Source of the DNA: Candidatus Saccharicenans sp.
GTDB taxonomy: Bacteria; Acidobacteriota; Aminicenantia; Aminicenantales; Saccharicenantaceae
Direction of reading: 5' to 3'
Length of the DNA stretch: 64,000 nucleotides
NCBI GenBank assembly: GCA_030017715.1
Contig: JASEIU010000002.1
Location: 236,915 to 300,914 of the forward strand
This document shows positions 1 to 9,843 of the stretch, in pieces (positions within the stretch are counted from its first letter, which is position 1; every line of letters starts with the position of its first letter). A program made the translations under genes and the position numbers. Below the pieces are notes generated by a model that saw nothing but the letters and a program-made list of their open reading frames with translations, made no database searches and was not told the origin of the DNA.

Positions 1-608
1 TGATGGCCGACCTGCTGGAGACGGCCGGAGCCAACCGGGTGCTGACCATGGACTTGCATTCGCCGCAGATTCAAGGTTTCTTTTCCATACCGGTCGACAA
101 CCTGATGGCCGCCCCGGTTATAGCCAACCATATTAAAACGCTCAACCTGGAAAACCTGACCATAGTTTCCCCGGACGCCGGGGGTGTCGGACGGGCCAGG
201 GTTTTTGCCAAACGGCTGGATGCCAGGCTGGCCATCATCGACAAGAGGCGGCCGGCGCCGAACGTAGCCCAGGTGCTCCACGTGATCGGCGACGTCAAGG
301 ACCAGGACGTGGTGATCTTTGATGACATGGTCGACACGGCCGGAACTCTGACCCTCGGGGTTAACGCTTTGAAGCGGGAGGGGGCCAGGAGAATCTTTGC
401 CGCCTGCACTCACCCGGTTCTGTCCGGGGAAGCCGTCGACCGTATAGAAAAATCGGGCCTGGAAAAAGTATTCGTGACCGACACCATCCCACTGAAAGAC
501 AGGGCCAGCCACAGCGACCGATTCCAGATGCTGTCAGTGGCCGAGCTTTTTGGCGAAGCCATTAGAAGAATAAATGAGGGTAGTTCTGTAAGCTCCCTTT
601 TCACCTGA
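1..608 (+). CDS. prs: Ribose-phosphate pyrophosphokinase, 5'-truncated
   Basis: Makes PRPP from ribose 5-phosphate and ATP for nucleotide, His and Trp synthesis in the cytoplasm. The frame is open at base 1, so roughly the first third of a ~315-residue enzyme lies outside the window and the Met at base 3 is internal. Family motifs seen are MDLHSPQIQGFF near the visible start and the PRPP-binding loop DDMVDTAGT (bases 321-347). The TGA stop overlaps the AGGAGG of the following L25 gene, so the two are probably co-translated. Identity is secure. Confidence 0.95.
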   Translation, partial: MADLLETAGANRVLTMDLHSPQIQGFFSIPVDNLMAAPVIANHIKTLNLENLTIVSPDAGGVGRARVFAKRLDARLAIIDKRRPAPNVAQVLHVIGDVKDQDVVIFDDMVDTAGTLTLGVNALKREGARRIFAACTHPVLSGEAVDRIEKSGLEKVFVTDTIPLKDRASHSDRFQMLSVAELFGEAIRRINEGSSVSSLFT

Positions 609-619
609 GGAGGAAAGAT

Positions 620-1285
620 ATGACACTGGTGATTAAAGCAGACAAAAGAACCGAATTGGGCAAAAATGCTTCCGGGCGGCTCCGGCGCCAGGGACTGGTC
701 CCGGCCGTCCTGTACGGCGAATCCACGGACAGCCTGCCCCTGACCCTGAAAAAAAAGGATATTATTGAAATCCTGAAATCGGAAACCGGCGAAAACACCA
801 TTTTTCGGGTGGCCTACGACTCCGAAGAAAAGGATGTGATGATCAAGGAAGTCCAGATTCAGCCCGTCACCGACGAACTGCTGCACGTCGACCTGATCCA
901 GATCTCCATGGACAAGCCGGTGAAGGTTTCGGTCCCGGTGGAGCTGGTCGGCGAACCGGTGGGGGTGAAAGTGGAAGGCGGTCTGGTGGACTTCTTGCTG
1001 CGGGAGCTGGATATAGAATGTTTGCCCCGGGAAATTCCGGAATCCATCCGGATTGACATCAGCCAGCTGCATCTGCACCAGTCGTTCAAGGTGATGAACC
1101 TGGAGCTTCCGGCCGGCATTAAAATTCTGCACGAACCGCAGGCCGCTATCGTGGTTATCAGCAGCGTTGCCGAGGAAGCGGCTCCGGCCACCACCGAAGA
1201 AGTGGTTGAAGGGGCCGAGATGAAGGAACCGGAAGTTATCAAGAAAGAACGGAAGAAAGAGGAAGAAGAAGAAACCAAGGGGTGA
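620..1285 (+). CDS. rplY: 50S ribosomal protein L25/Ctc, long form
   Basis: 5S-rRNA-binding ribosomal protein of the long L25/Ctc (TL5) type. At 221 residues it has an N-terminal L25 beta-barrel (about residues 1-90), a C-terminal TL5 domain (about 95-185) and a charged Glu/Lys-rich tail from about residue 190. The start ATG is 6 nt after AGGAGG at 608-613, which overlaps the prs stop. The order prs-rplY-pth is common in bacteria and supports the call. The acidic/basic tail is a lineage-specific extension with no inferred function. Confidence 0.95.
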   Translation: MTLVIKADKRTELGKNASGRLRRQGLVPAVLYGESTDSLPLTLKKKDIIEILKSETGENTIFRVAYDSEEKDVMIKEVQIQPVTDELLHVDLIQISMDKPVKVSVPVELVGEPVGVKVEGGLVDFLLRELDIECLPREIPESIRIDISQLHLHQSFKVMNLELPAGIKILHEPQAAIVVISSVAEEAAPATTEEVVEGAEMKEPEVIKKERKKEEEEETKG

Positions 1286-1288
1286 TGA

Positions 1289-1876
1289 GTGTGGCTGGTG
1301 GTCGGGCTGGGCAATCCGGGTGCCGAGTACGGGCCCACCAGGCATAACGCCGGTTTTCTGGTGGTTCAGTCTCTGGCCAGGCAATGGGGCCTGGCGCTTA
1401 AAAGCCGGGCTTGCCGGTCGCGGTTGGCCGAGATCAGGCGGGGCCGCTCGACAGTCATTCTGGCTCTGCCCCAGACATATATGAATCTTAGCGGCCAGGC
1501 TGTAAGAGCGCTGCTGGCCGGCTACAGAGCCAAACCGGAAAACCTGGTCGTGGTTTATGATGACCTGGACCTTGACCTGGGGCAGATCCGGGTTCGGCCC
1601 GGAGGCAGTCCCGGGAGCCACAGGGGAATGAAGTCGGTGGTTGAGGCGATCGGCAGCCAGGATTTCCCCCGGGTCCGGGTGGGAATCGGACCGAAACCTG
1701 AGGGCCGGGATGCGGCCGAATACGTGCTTGAAGCCTTCCTGCCGGAAGAAAGGGAAAAGCTGAAGCCGGCCCTGGAACAGGCCTGCCGGGCGGTGGAAAT
1801 GATTATCGCCGGAGACCTGCCGGGAGCGATGAATCTTTTTAACCGAAAGAAAAAGGAGTTCGTCGGCGGAGATTGA
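1289..1876 (+). CDS. pth: Peptidyl-tRNA hydrolase
   Basis: Recycles peptidyl-tRNA by cleaving the ester between peptide and tRNA. 195 residues, the usual size. The family signature is complete: the N-terminal GLGNPG with its substrate-binding Asn, the catalytic His in RHNAGF, Asn in TYMNLSG and Asp in YDDLDL. The start is a GTG 3 nt after the rplY stop, because the conserved WLVVGLGNPG core begins immediately and no ATG fits. Probably translated in the same operon as prs and rplY. Confidence 0.96.
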   Translation: MWLVVGLGNPGAEYGPTRHNAGFLVVQSLARQWGLALKSRACRSRLAEIRRGRSTVILALPQTYMNLSGQAVRALLAGYRAKPENLVVVYDDLDLDLGQIRVRPGGSPGSHRGMKSVVEAIGSQDFPRVRVGIGPKPEGRDAAEYVLEAFLPEEREKLKPALEQACRAVEMIIAGDLPGAMNLFNRKKKEFVGGD

Positions 1877-1900
1877 TTTTTTGCCGGAATGTTGTAAAAT
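1873..1900 (+). promoter_or_regulatory. Possible sigma70 promoter for rpsF-rpsR-rplI
   Basis: TTGATT (1873-1878), 16-bp spacer and TAAAAT (1895-1900), overlapping the pth stop codon and 64 bp before the rpsF start. The fit to consensus is moderate. It would give the ribosomal protein genes their own transcript. Confidence 0.35.
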
Positions 1901-1963
1901 AAGTGTTCATCTCCTTGCTCCGGCGCCATAGCGACGGGGCTTTTAATCCATAAGGAGGAAAAG

Positions 1964-2359
1964 ATGAGTCAATACGAAACCGGTTTTATCGTTGCCCCCA
2001 ACCTGCCTGAAGAAGAGGCCACCAGCCTCATCAACCAGCTGGCTGAAGTCGTTTCGGCCAGAAACGGCCGGTTGATCAAGAAAGACCTCTGGGGCAAAAG
2101 GAAGCTGGCCTATCCCATCAAGAGATTTAACGAAGGCCTCTACGTTTTCTTGGTCTATGAAAGCAGCCCGGCCATACCGGCCGAGCTGGAAAGAAGGTTC
2201 AAGCAAACAGATGCCATCCTTCGTTTCATCACCGTCAAGAGAGATCCGAGGGATACGGCCAAAGGTAAAAAGAAAGTTAAAGCAGTAGAAGCGGCGGAGA
2301 CAGCTCCGGCCGCGGCGGAGCCCCAGCCTGTCGCTCCCGCCACCGAGGAGGTAAAGTAA
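1964..2359 (+). CDS. rpsF: 30S ribosomal protein S6
   Basis: Small-subunit ribosomal protein that pairs with S18 on the platform of the 30S subunit. The S6 fold covers about residues 1-95 (YETGFIV start, then [11 protein letters not shown] and YVFLVYE). The remaining ~35 residues form a Lys/Ala/Pro-rich tail, longer than in Escherichia coli. An AAGGAGGAAAAG Shine-Dalgarno fixes the ATG. It lies 1 nt from rpsR; the ssb gene often found between them is absent. Confidence 0.96.
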   Translation: MSQYETGFIVAPNLPEEEATSLINQLAEVVSARNGRLIKKDLWGKRKLAYPIKRFNEGLYVFLVYESSPAIPAELERRFKQTDAILRFITVKRDPRDTAKGKKKVKAVEAAETAPAAAEPQPVAPATEEVK

Positions 2360-2360
2360 G

Positions 2361-2627
2361 ATGGCCAACAGAGAAGAACGAGAAAAAACCGAACGCACCC
2401 CCTCCAGAAAATTTTTCCCTCCGAAGCGAAAGGTCTGCCGTTTCTGCGAAAGGAATCTCCGGGACATAGACTACAAAGCGGTGGAAATTCTGAGAAAGTA
2501 CATACCGGACCGCGGCAAGATTGCCCCCCGGCGCATCACCGGCACCTGTGCCTACCACCAGAGGAAGCTGGCCAGAGCCATCAAGAGGGCCCGGGTCATG
2601 GCCCTGCTGCCCTTCGTTGAAGACTGA
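2361..2627 (+). CDS. rpsR: 30S ribosomal protein S18
   Basis: Partner of S6 in the 30S platform. 88 residues with the conserved [12 protein letters not shown] and [17 protein letters not shown] segments. The CRFCERN segment carries a Cys pair that, with the downstream Cys and His, suggests the zinc-containing S18 variant (inference). It starts directly after rpsF with the Shine-Dalgarno GAGGTAAAG inside the end of that gene. Confidence 0.96.
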   Translation: MANREEREKTERTPSRKFFPPKRKVCRFCERNLRDIDYKAVEILRKYIPDRGKIAPRRITGTCAYHQRKLARAIKRARVMALLPFVED

Positions 2628-2644
2628 TTTCCAGGAGGCTTGGG

Positions 2645-3127
2645 ATGAAAATCATACTGTTGGAAAACGTGGAAAAGGTCGGTCGCAAAGGGGATATCCT
2701 GGAAGTCTCTCCGGGATTTGCCCGCAATTATCTCATCCCCCGCAAGCTGGCGATGGAAGTGACTCCCGGCAACCTGAAAACTGTGGAGATGCAGCAGAAG
2801 GCTTTGAAAAAGAAGCTGGAGAAAGAAAGATTGACCTACCAGGAGCTGATCAAGCAGCTCAACCAGGTTACTTTGACTTTTGTCCGCCGGTCCAGCGAAA
2901 AGGATGTCATTTTCGGCTCGGTCTCGGCGGCGGATATCCAGGAGGAGCTGGCCCGACAGGGTTTTGAGATAGACCGGAAAAAAATTGTGCTGGAAGAGCC
3001 GATCAAGAGACTGGGAACCTTTTCAGTGCCGGTGAAGGTCTACCATGAGGACCGGGCTGAAATCAAGGTAGTCGTAGTCAAGGAGGAGGCGCCGGCGCCG
3101 GACAGCCAGACAGAACCCACAGCTTGA
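2645..3127 (+). CDS. rplI: 50S ribosomal protein L9
   Basis: Large-subunit protein bound near the L1 stalk base. It has the classic N-terminal signature (KIILLENVEKVGRKG, then VSPGFARNYLIPRKLA), a long connecting helix and a C-terminal domain with FGSVSAADI, plus a short Pro/Ala tail giving 160 residues. Last gene of the ribosomal trio; dnaB follows after 74 bp, the classic rpsF-rpsR-rplI-dnaB order. Confidence 0.96.
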   Translation: MKIILLENVEKVGRKGDILEVSPGFARNYLIPRKLAMEVTPGNLKTVEMQQKALKKKLEKERLTYQELIKQLNQVTLTFVRRSSEKDVIFGSVSAADIQEELARQGFEIDRKKIVLEEPIKRLGTFSVPVKVYHEDRAEIKVVVVKEEAPAPDSQTEPTA

Positions 3128-3168
3128 GAACGGCAGGGTCTTAACAATCGTCTCTTTTAATATTACAC

Positions 3169-3186
3169 GGGAGGCGAAAGCCTCCC
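3169..3186 (+). other. GNRA-tetraloop hairpin before dnaB
   Basis: A perfect 7-bp stem GGGAGGC/GCCTCCC closed by a GAAA tetraloop, directly in front of the purine-rich dnaB Shine-Dalgarno region and 15 nt before its ATG. No T tract follows, so it is not a standard terminator. It could stabilise or process the rplI-dnaB mRNA, or tune dnaB translation (inference). Confidence 0.4.
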
Positions 3187-3201
3187 AGGAAGAGAGATAA
3201 A

Positions 3202-4566
3202 ATGGAACTGGATTTGACCGTTCTCAAAAAAACTCCGCCCCATAGTCTGGAAGCTGAAAAAACAGTCCTGGGCGGGATTCTGGTCAACAATGCTTATCTT
3301 AATGTCGTTCTGTCCCAGCTGACACCCGAGGATTTTTACCGGGATGCCCACCGCCGGATTCTGGAGAGCATGGTCAGCCTCATGGACCGGGGCCAGCCGA
3401 TTGACCTCTTAACCCTGAGCGAAGAACTGCAGAGGACGGGTCAGCTGGAAGAGCTGGGCGGAGCGGCCTATCTGGCCTCTCTGATGGATGGTGTCCCCCG
3501 CACGCTGAATATCGAATATTACGCCCAGATAATCAAAGAAAAATCCCTGCTGCGGAAGCTGATACTTTCTTCGGCCAGGATAATCAACACTTCCTATGAG
3601 CAGCAGACCGATGCCGACACCGTTTTAAGCGAAGCTCAACAAGCGATCGTTGAAATTGCCGAGGAAAAGATCAAGCCGGGCCTGGTGCCCATCGGCTCGC
3701 TCACCGGCGACATGCTGGAAACCATCAGAATACTGGCCGAGAGGCGGGAGGCGGTGACCGGGGTTCCGTCCGGTTTCATCGAGCTGGATAACCTGACCGG
3801 CGGGTTCCATCCTTCAGAATTCATCGTTGTGGCGGCCCGCCCTTCCATGGGCAAGACGGCCCTGGCTCTTAACATCTGTCAGCATGTCGGCCTGCGGACC
3901 GATTATTATGCCGGCTTCTTCTCGATTGAAATGTCCAAGGAGCAGGTGGCCCTGCGCCTGCTGTGCGCCGAGGCTCAGGTTGACCTGCGCAAGACCCGGT
4001 CGGGGTATATCAGCGACCGGGAATTTGAAAGGCTGCAGCTGGCCGCCGAGACTCTGTCCCAGGCCCGCATCTACGTGGACGAATCGGCTGCCCTGACGGT
4101 CATGGAAATGAAAGCCAAGTGCCGGAGGTTGAAGCAGGAAGGGCATCTGGATATTGTCTTTGTGGATTATATCCAGCTCATGCGGACCGGAGGCCGGTTT
4201 GAAAACCGCAACCAGGAAATGTCTTTTATCTCCCGCTCGCTGAAAGAGCTGGCCAAGGAACTCCGCATTCCGGTGGTCGGCGTTTCCCAGCTCAGCCGGG
4301 CCCCGGAAAAAATGCGCAAGGAACCCAAGCCCATGCTCTCCGACCTGCGGGAATCGGGAGCCATCGAGCAGGATGCGGACGTGGTCATCTTCATCTACCG
4401 GCCGGACTATTATCATCCGGAGGATGAAGCCATCAAGGGGATTGCCGAGGTCAGCGTGGCCAAACAGAGAAACGGCCCGCTGGGCAACGTGCCTCTGGTG
4501 TTCCTCAGGGAATACGCCAAGTTTGTGAACATGGACTTCAGCTACAAGCGCGAAGAGGAATTCTGA
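3202..4566 (+). CDS. dnaB: Replicative DNA helicase DnaB
   Basis: Hexameric 5'-3' helicase of the replication fork. 454 residues, standard length. The N-terminal DnaG-interacting helical domain (about 10-110, starting PPHSLEAEKTVLGGIL) is followed by a linker and the RecA-like motor. The motor shows Walker A ARPSMGKTALA near residue 213, Walker B VFVDYIQLM, and the DnaB segments VSQLSRAPE and SDLRESGAIEQDAD. No intein is present. Confidence 0.97.
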   Translation: MELDLTVLKKTPPHSLEAEKTVLGGILVNNAYLNVVLSQLTPEDFYRDAHRRILESMVSLMDRGQPIDLLTLSEELQRTGQLEELGGAAYLASLMDGVPRTLNIEYYAQIIKEKSLLRKLILSSARIINTSYEQQTDADTVLSEAQQAIVEIAEEKIKPGLVPIGSLTGDMLETIRILAERREAVTGVPSGFIELDNLTGGFHPSEFIVVAARPSMGKTALALNICQHVGLRTDYYAGFFSIEMSKEQVALRLLCAEAQVDLRKTRSGYISDREFERLQLAAETLSQARIYVDESAALTVMEMKAKCRRLKQEGHLDIVFVDYIQLMRTGGRFENRNQEMSFISRSLKELAKELRIPVVGVSQLSRAPEKMRKEPKPMLSDLRESGAIEQDADVVIFIYRPDYYHPEDEAIKGIAEVSVAKQRNGPLGNVPLVFLREYAKFVNMDFSYKREEEF

Positions 4567-4574
4567 GCGGCCCC

Positions 4575-5357
4575 ATGGAAAAGCAAATCTGGATACCCTT
4601 CTTCAGCACTTTTTTCTGCCAGCTGGGACAGGTTTATGAACTGGCCGTCCGCGGCTTCAGGGCCATTTTTCAGAAACCGTTTGAAACCAGGAATTTCTGG
4701 CAGCAACTGGAAGAAGTCGGGGCCAACTCCCTGCCGGTGGTTTCGCTGACTGCGGCCTTTGGCGGGCTGGTTTTCGGCCTCCAGGCCTACCTGGCCTTTC
4801 ACCGCTACATCGGCCCGGGTTCGGAATCTCAGGGCGGGCCGATCATTGCCGTCGGCCTCTGCCGGGAGCTGATTCCGATTCTGGTCGGCTTGATGGTGGC
4901 CGGCCGGGTGGGTTCGGCCATGGCGGCGGAAATCGGGACGATGAAGATAACCGAGCAGATTGACGCCCTGTTCAGCCTGGGGGCCAACCCGGTTAAGTAC
5001 CTGGTGGCGCCCAGAATTCTGGCCAGCATGATTATGGTCCCCTGCCTGACGCTGTACGGAGACGTAATCGGCATCTTCGGCGGATATGCCTACAACGTCC
5101 TGTTGATGAAGGTCAACAAGACTCTGTATGTCCAGAACACGCTCAAATATTTTGAGATGTGGGATATTTCGGTGGGCTTGATAAAAGCTCTGGTCTTCGG
5201 GCTGGTCATTGCCGTCATCGGCTGCTGGCAGGGTATGACGGCCGAAGGCGGGGCGGAAGGCGTCGGCCGGGCGACCACCAAGTCGGTGGTGGTGGCCAGC
5301 ATCACCATCCTGATTCTTAATTTTTTCCTGAGCAAAATACTGCCGGCCACCCTGTGA
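4575..5357 (+). CDS. mlaE: MlaE-type ABC lipid transporter permease
   Basis: Inner-membrane permease of an MCE-linked lipid transporter that moves phospholipid between inner membrane and periplasm. 260 residues with an N-terminal amphipathic region and about five membrane segments. The MlaE-family core GLVFGLQAYLAF, AGRVGSAMAAEIGTMKITEQIDAL is clear. It is followed by mlaF with stop and start codons overlapping, then mlaD. No mlaB, mlaC or mlaA is nearby. Confidence 0.9.
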   Translation: MEKQIWIPFFSTFFCQLGQVYELAVRGFRAIFQKPFETRNFWQQLEEVGANSLPVVSLTAAFGGLVFGLQAYLAFHRYIGPGSESQGGPIIAVGLCRELIPILVGLMVAGRVGSAMAAEIGTMKITEQIDALFSLGANPVKYLVAPRILASMIMVPCLTLYGDVIGIFGGYAYNVLLMKVNKTLYVQNTLKYFEMWDISVGLIKALVFGLVIAVIGCWQGMTAEGGAEGVGRATTKSVVVASITILILNFFLSKILPATL

Positions 5358-6115
5358 TGACCATGAGCAAGATAAGGATAGTCGACCTCTACAAGTCCTT
5401 TGAAAACAAAGCGGTGCTGAGAGGTCTTAACCTGGAAATCGAGGCCGGCGAGACCATGGTCATTATTGGACAGAGCGGTTCGGGCAAGAGCGTTCTGCTG
5501 AAACATATAATAGGGATTATGAAGCCGGACCGTGGGCAGGTTTTTATTGATGGCCAGGAAATCAGCGCCATGTCCGACGAGGAGATAATGAAACAGAGCC
5601 GGAAATTCGGGATGCTGTTTCAGGGAGCGGCTCTGTTTGATTCCATGACGGTGGCCGAAAATGTAGCCTTCGGTCTCAGGCGACACACCTCTCTGGCCGA
5701 GGATGAAATCCGGCAGCTGGTCAAAACCAGCCTGGAGCAGGTCGGGCTGCGGGGTGTGGAACACCTTCTGCCCTACGAACTTTCGGGCGGCATGAAAAAA
5801 AGAGTCGGCCTGGCCCGGGCCATCGCCTACAGTCCGGAGATCATTCTGTATGATGAGCCAACCACCGGTCTGGACCCCATCCGGGCCGACGCCATCAACT
5901 GCCTGATTCTGGAGCTAAAAGAGAGGTTGAGAGTGACTTCAGTGGTCATCACTCATGATATGAACAGCACCTACAAAGTGGCCGACCGGATAGCCATGCT
6001 CTATGACGGTCGGATCATAGAGACGGGAACGCCGGAAGAAATCAGGCGTTCGGCCAGTCCGGTGGTCCAGCAATTTATCAACGGCCAGGCCCAGGGGCCG
6101 ATTACCGAATGGTGA
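5357..6115 (+). CDS. mlaF: MlaF-type ABC transporter ATP-binding protein
   Basis: Cytoplasmic ATPase powering the MCE lipid transporter. It shows Walker A GQSGSGKSVLLKH, the Q-loop in MLFQGAALFD, signature LSGGMKKRVGLARA, Walker B IILYDEPTTGLDP and switch His in VVITHD. Three starts are possible: GTG 5354, ATG 5357 (overlapping the mlaE TGA) and ATG 5363; none has a strong Shine-Dalgarno. The tight coupling to mlaE and mlaD makes the assignment firm. Confidence 0.93.
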   Translation: MTMSKIRIVDLYKSFENKAVLRGLNLEIEAGETMVIIGQSGSGKSVLLKHIIGIMKPDRGQVFIDGQEISAMSDEEIMKQSRKFGMLFQGAALFDSMTVAENVAFGLRRHTSLAEDEIRQLVKTSLEQVGLRGVEHLLPYELSGGMKKRVGLARAIAYSPEIILYDEPTTGLDPIRADAINCLILELKERLRVTSVVITHDMNSTYKVADRIAMLYDGRIIETGTPEEIRRSASPVVQQFINGQAQGPITEW

Positions 6116-6125
6116 GGAGAGACAC

Positions 6126-7439
6126 ATGGTGATGAAAAGGGAGATGAAAGTCGGCATGTTCCTGTCCGGATTTTTTCTGTTGCTGGCGGTGTTGATACTG
6201 TCGGTGGGTGATGTCCAGGAATTATTCAAGAAACAGGGTTACCGAGTGTATGCCGTCTTTGATTCGGCCCTGGGGCTGGAAAAAAATGCCGCGGTCAAAA
6301 TGGCCGGGATTAAAATTGGCCTGGTCAAGGGAATCGAGCTCGACGGGCGGAGAGCCAGGGTGACCATAAGCATTTACCCAGAGTACCGGATCCCCCACGG
6401 CTCTAAGGCCACTCTGGCCTCACTGGGGATTCTGGGTGAAAAGTACGTGGAAATAGTGCCCGGCCGGGAAAGTTCGTTTTATGAACCGGAAGAGGTGATG
6501 GACTCCCTGCCGCCCATCAGTTTTGACCAGCTGGGAACGCTGTTGATGTCGCTGGGAGAAGATATTAAAAAGGTGGCCGCTTCGGTTAACAACGTGCTGC
6601 AGAAAGACCTCGGTCCGAATCTGAGAAAAACCGTGGAAAACCTGGCTTCGCTGACAGGTGAATTTGACAGCCTGCTCAAAGAAAACCGCTCTTCCCTGCA
6701 CCAGGCTCTGGAAGATTCGGGGCAGACCTTCAGCACCATTAACCGGCAGGTAGAACAGGTCTCGAGCCGCCTGCAGGAGACCCTGAGCGAAATCAAAGGG
6801 CTGGTGCAGGACAATCGGCCCGGGGTTCAGGACAGTCTGCGCAAACTGGACGAGGCCCTGACCGGGCTCGGCCAGACGCTCGAGACGCTGAAGAGCTTGC
6901 TGGAAAAAATTGAAAAGGGTGAGGGCACGGCCGGTAAACTGGTTCAGGAAACCAGTCTTTACGACGACACCAGGGAAACGGTCGGACAGATTAAGAGGAT
7001 AACCTCGTCGGTTTCCGCGCTGGATTTCGGGGGCGGAGTCCAGGGGGCTTACTATGCCGACAGCCGGCTGTTCAAGGGCTCGATAGCCGGCCATTTGTGG
7101 TGGCGAGACCGGGCCTTGCTTTCGGCAGCTCTGGTTCATAATCCGTGGGAGGACCGGTTTGTCTACTCCCTTCAGGCGGGCTGGAAATGGAGAGGGCTGG
7201 TGGCCCGGGGCGGATTGATCGAATCCAGGTTCGGGGCCGGCCTCGACTGGTATATCCTGAACCGCCGCTTCGCCCTGAGCGCCGAAGCCTTTGACTTTAA
7301 CCGCGACCCCGGGCCGCAGTTCAGAGTTTACGGCCGCCTTTTTCCGGTCAGGAATTTATACCTGCTGGTTGGGGTGGATGATTTTTCCCTGGCCGACCGC
7401 CGGGAATTCTTTTTTGGCCTCGGGCTGGAGTTGAGATGA
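6126..7439 (+). CDS. mlaD: MlaD-like MCE protein with C-terminal barrel-like domain
   Basis: MCE-domain substrate-binding protein of the mlaEF transporter. An N-terminal membrane anchor (about residues 8-25) is followed by the MCE domain (about 35-115; YAVFDSALGLEKNAAVKMAG), then about 170 residues predicted helical. A C-terminal ~145-residue region (about 293-437) has alternating polar and aromatic strands, rich in Gly, Tyr and Trp, and ends FFFGLGLELR, like an outer-membrane barrel. It is over twice the length of Escherichia coli MlaD. Similar fused MCE proteins occur in deltaproteobacteria as far as I recall. Start ATG has GAGGAGAG upstream. Confidence 0.85.
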   Translation: MVMKREMKVGMFLSGFFLLLAVLILSVGDVQELFKKQGYRVYAVFDSALGLEKNAAVKMAGIKIGLVKGIELDGRRARVTISIYPEYRIPHGSKATLASLGILGEKYVEIVPGRESSFYEPEEVMDSLPPISFDQLGTLLMSLGEDIKKVAASVNNVLQKDLGPNLRKTVENLASLTGEFDSLLKENRSSLHQALEDSGQTFSTINRQVEQVSSRLQETLSEIKGLVQDNRPGVQDSLRKLDEALTGLGQTLETLKSLLEKIEKGEGTAGKLVQETSLYDDTRETVGQIKRITSSVSALDFGGGVQGAYYADSRLFKGSIAGHLWWRDRALLSAALVHNPWEDRFVYSLQAGWKWRGLVARGGLIESRFGAGLDWYILNRRFALSAEAFDFNRDPGPQFRVYGRLFPVRNLYLLVGVDDFSLADRREFFFGLGLELR

Positions 7440-8791
7440 AAAAAGGAACTATCTTTGTCTGCCAGAACTGCGGATTCCATTCGCCGAAATGGCTGGGACG
7501 CTGCAGCCAGTGCGGCCAGTGGAACACCCTGGTCGAGGAGCTGGAGGACGAATTCTCCGGGGAGATTACCGAAAGCGGGGGCGACCCGGTTCTGTATCAG
7601 GAAATAAAAGAGACCGCCACCCAGAGAATCCCGGTCGGCATCGACCAGTTCAACAACGTGCTGGGCGGCGGCCTGGTGCTGGGCTCGGTGGTCCTGATCG
7701 GCGGAGAACCGGGCATCGGCAAATCGACCCTGCTGCTCCAGGTCTCAAGAGACCTGGCCGCAGAAGACGGACCGGTGCTTTATGTTTCTGGCGAGGAATC
7801 GCTGGAGCAGATCAAGCTGCGGGGCGACCGGCTGGGCCTGAGCCGCGAGAAAGTCTATCTCCTGGCCGAGACCGCCCTGGAAAAAATCCTGACTGCGGCC
7901 GACCGAATGAAACCCCGGGCGCTGGTCGTCGATTCGGTCCAGACAATCTTTTCCGCTCAGCTGACCTCCAGCCCCGGCACCATTAGCCAGGTGCGGGAAG
8001 TCACCAATCGGGTGTTCCGCCTGGCCAAGAAGAATCAGATTCCGGTTTTTCTGATCGGCCATATCACCAAGGAAGGCAGCCTGGCCGGGCCGAAATCGCT
8101 GGAACACATGGTGGATGTGGTGTTGCTGTTCGAGGGCGAGCGCGACCATCACCACCGGGTGCTCAGGGTGTTGAAGAATCGCTTCGGCCCGGTTTCGGAA
8201 CTGGCGATTTTTGAAATGAGCCAGTCTGGCTTAAAACCTATCGACAATCCTTCGGCTTTCTTCCTCAGAGAAAGGCCTCAGAACGAGCCGGGCAGCGTGG
8301 TTATTTCAACCATCAAAGGTTCCCGGCCCCTGCTGGTGGAAGTCCAGGCCCTGGTTTCTTCGACCCTTTTTTCCGGTAATCCCAGACGGATGTCCATCGG
8401 CCTCGACCATTACCGGGTATCGATGCTGCTGGCTCTGGTTGAAAAGAAAATCGGTTACAGCTTTTCAGGTGAGGATATATATCTTAATGTGGCCGGGGGA
8501 CTGGAGGTGGACGAACCGGCGGCCGACCTGGGGGTGGTGCTGTCGGTTATTTCCTCCATCAAGAATCTGCCTCTGCCCCGGGAGATGGCTGTGTTCGGAG
8601 AGGTTGGCCTGAGTGGAGAGGTGCGGTCGGTCAGTCAGCCTCTGGCCAGGATGAAAGAAGCCAGGTCGCTGGGCTTTGAGACGGTGCTGATGCCGGCCGG
8701 CAATTTGCCCCAGCTCCAGGGCGAAAATCTTAAGGGAATCAGATGTCTGGGGGTGGATTCCGTCCGCAAGGCCCTGGCTCAGGTCTTTTAA
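7436..8791 (+). CDS. radA: DNA repair protein RadA
   Basis: RecA-like branch-migration ATPase acting in homologous recombination. 451 residues. Zinc finger CQNCG...CSQCGQW at the N-terminus, Walker A GGEPGIGKSTLLLQ near residue 90, the diagnostic KNRFG motif (LKNRFGPVSE) and a C-terminal Lon-protease-like domain with GGLEVDEPAADL. The ATG overlaps the mlaD stop by 4 nt, so it is translationally coupled to the Mla genes. Confidence 0.96.
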   Translation: MKKGTIFVCQNCGFHSPKWLGRCSQCGQWNTLVEELEDEFSGEITESGGDPVLYQEIKETATQRIPVGIDQFNNVLGGGLVLGSVVLIGGEPGIGKSTLLLQVSRDLAAEDGPVLYVSGEESLEQIKLRGDRLGLSREKVYLLAETALEKILTAADRMKPRALVVDSVQTIFSAQLTSSPGTISQVREVTNRVFRLAKKNQIPVFLIGHITKEGSLAGPKSLEHMVDVVLLFEGERDHHHRVLRVLKNRFGPVSELAIFEMSQSGLKPIDNPSAFFLRERPQNEPGSVVISTIKGSRPLLVEVQALVSSTLFSGNPRRMSIGLDHYRVSMLLALVEKKIGYSFSGEDIYLNVAGGLEVDEPAADLGVVLSVISSIKNLPLPREMAVFGEVGLSGEVRSVSQPLARMKEARSLGFETVLMPAGNLPQLQGENLKGIRCLGVDSVRKALAQVF

Positions 8792-8841
8792 TTTTCTTTT
8801 CAATTTTGTAAAATGACTCCAGACCTGAGGGAAGGATTTAT

Positions 8842-9831
<990 letters not shown>

Positions 9832-9843
9832 CCGGGGGGCAGA

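Noticed and set aside
410..1621. 403-codon open frame on the minus strand
   Set aside because: It lies antisense to prs, rplY and pth, whose family motifs are unmistakable; the translated sequence shows no recognisable family and reflects GC-rich antisense codon structure.
8778..8829. 9-bp inverted repeat CTCAGGTCT/AGACCTGAG around the PIN/TRAM gene promoter region
   Set aside because: Several 9-bp repeats within 50 bp are expected by chance in 64 kb; the left arm lies in radA coding sequence.
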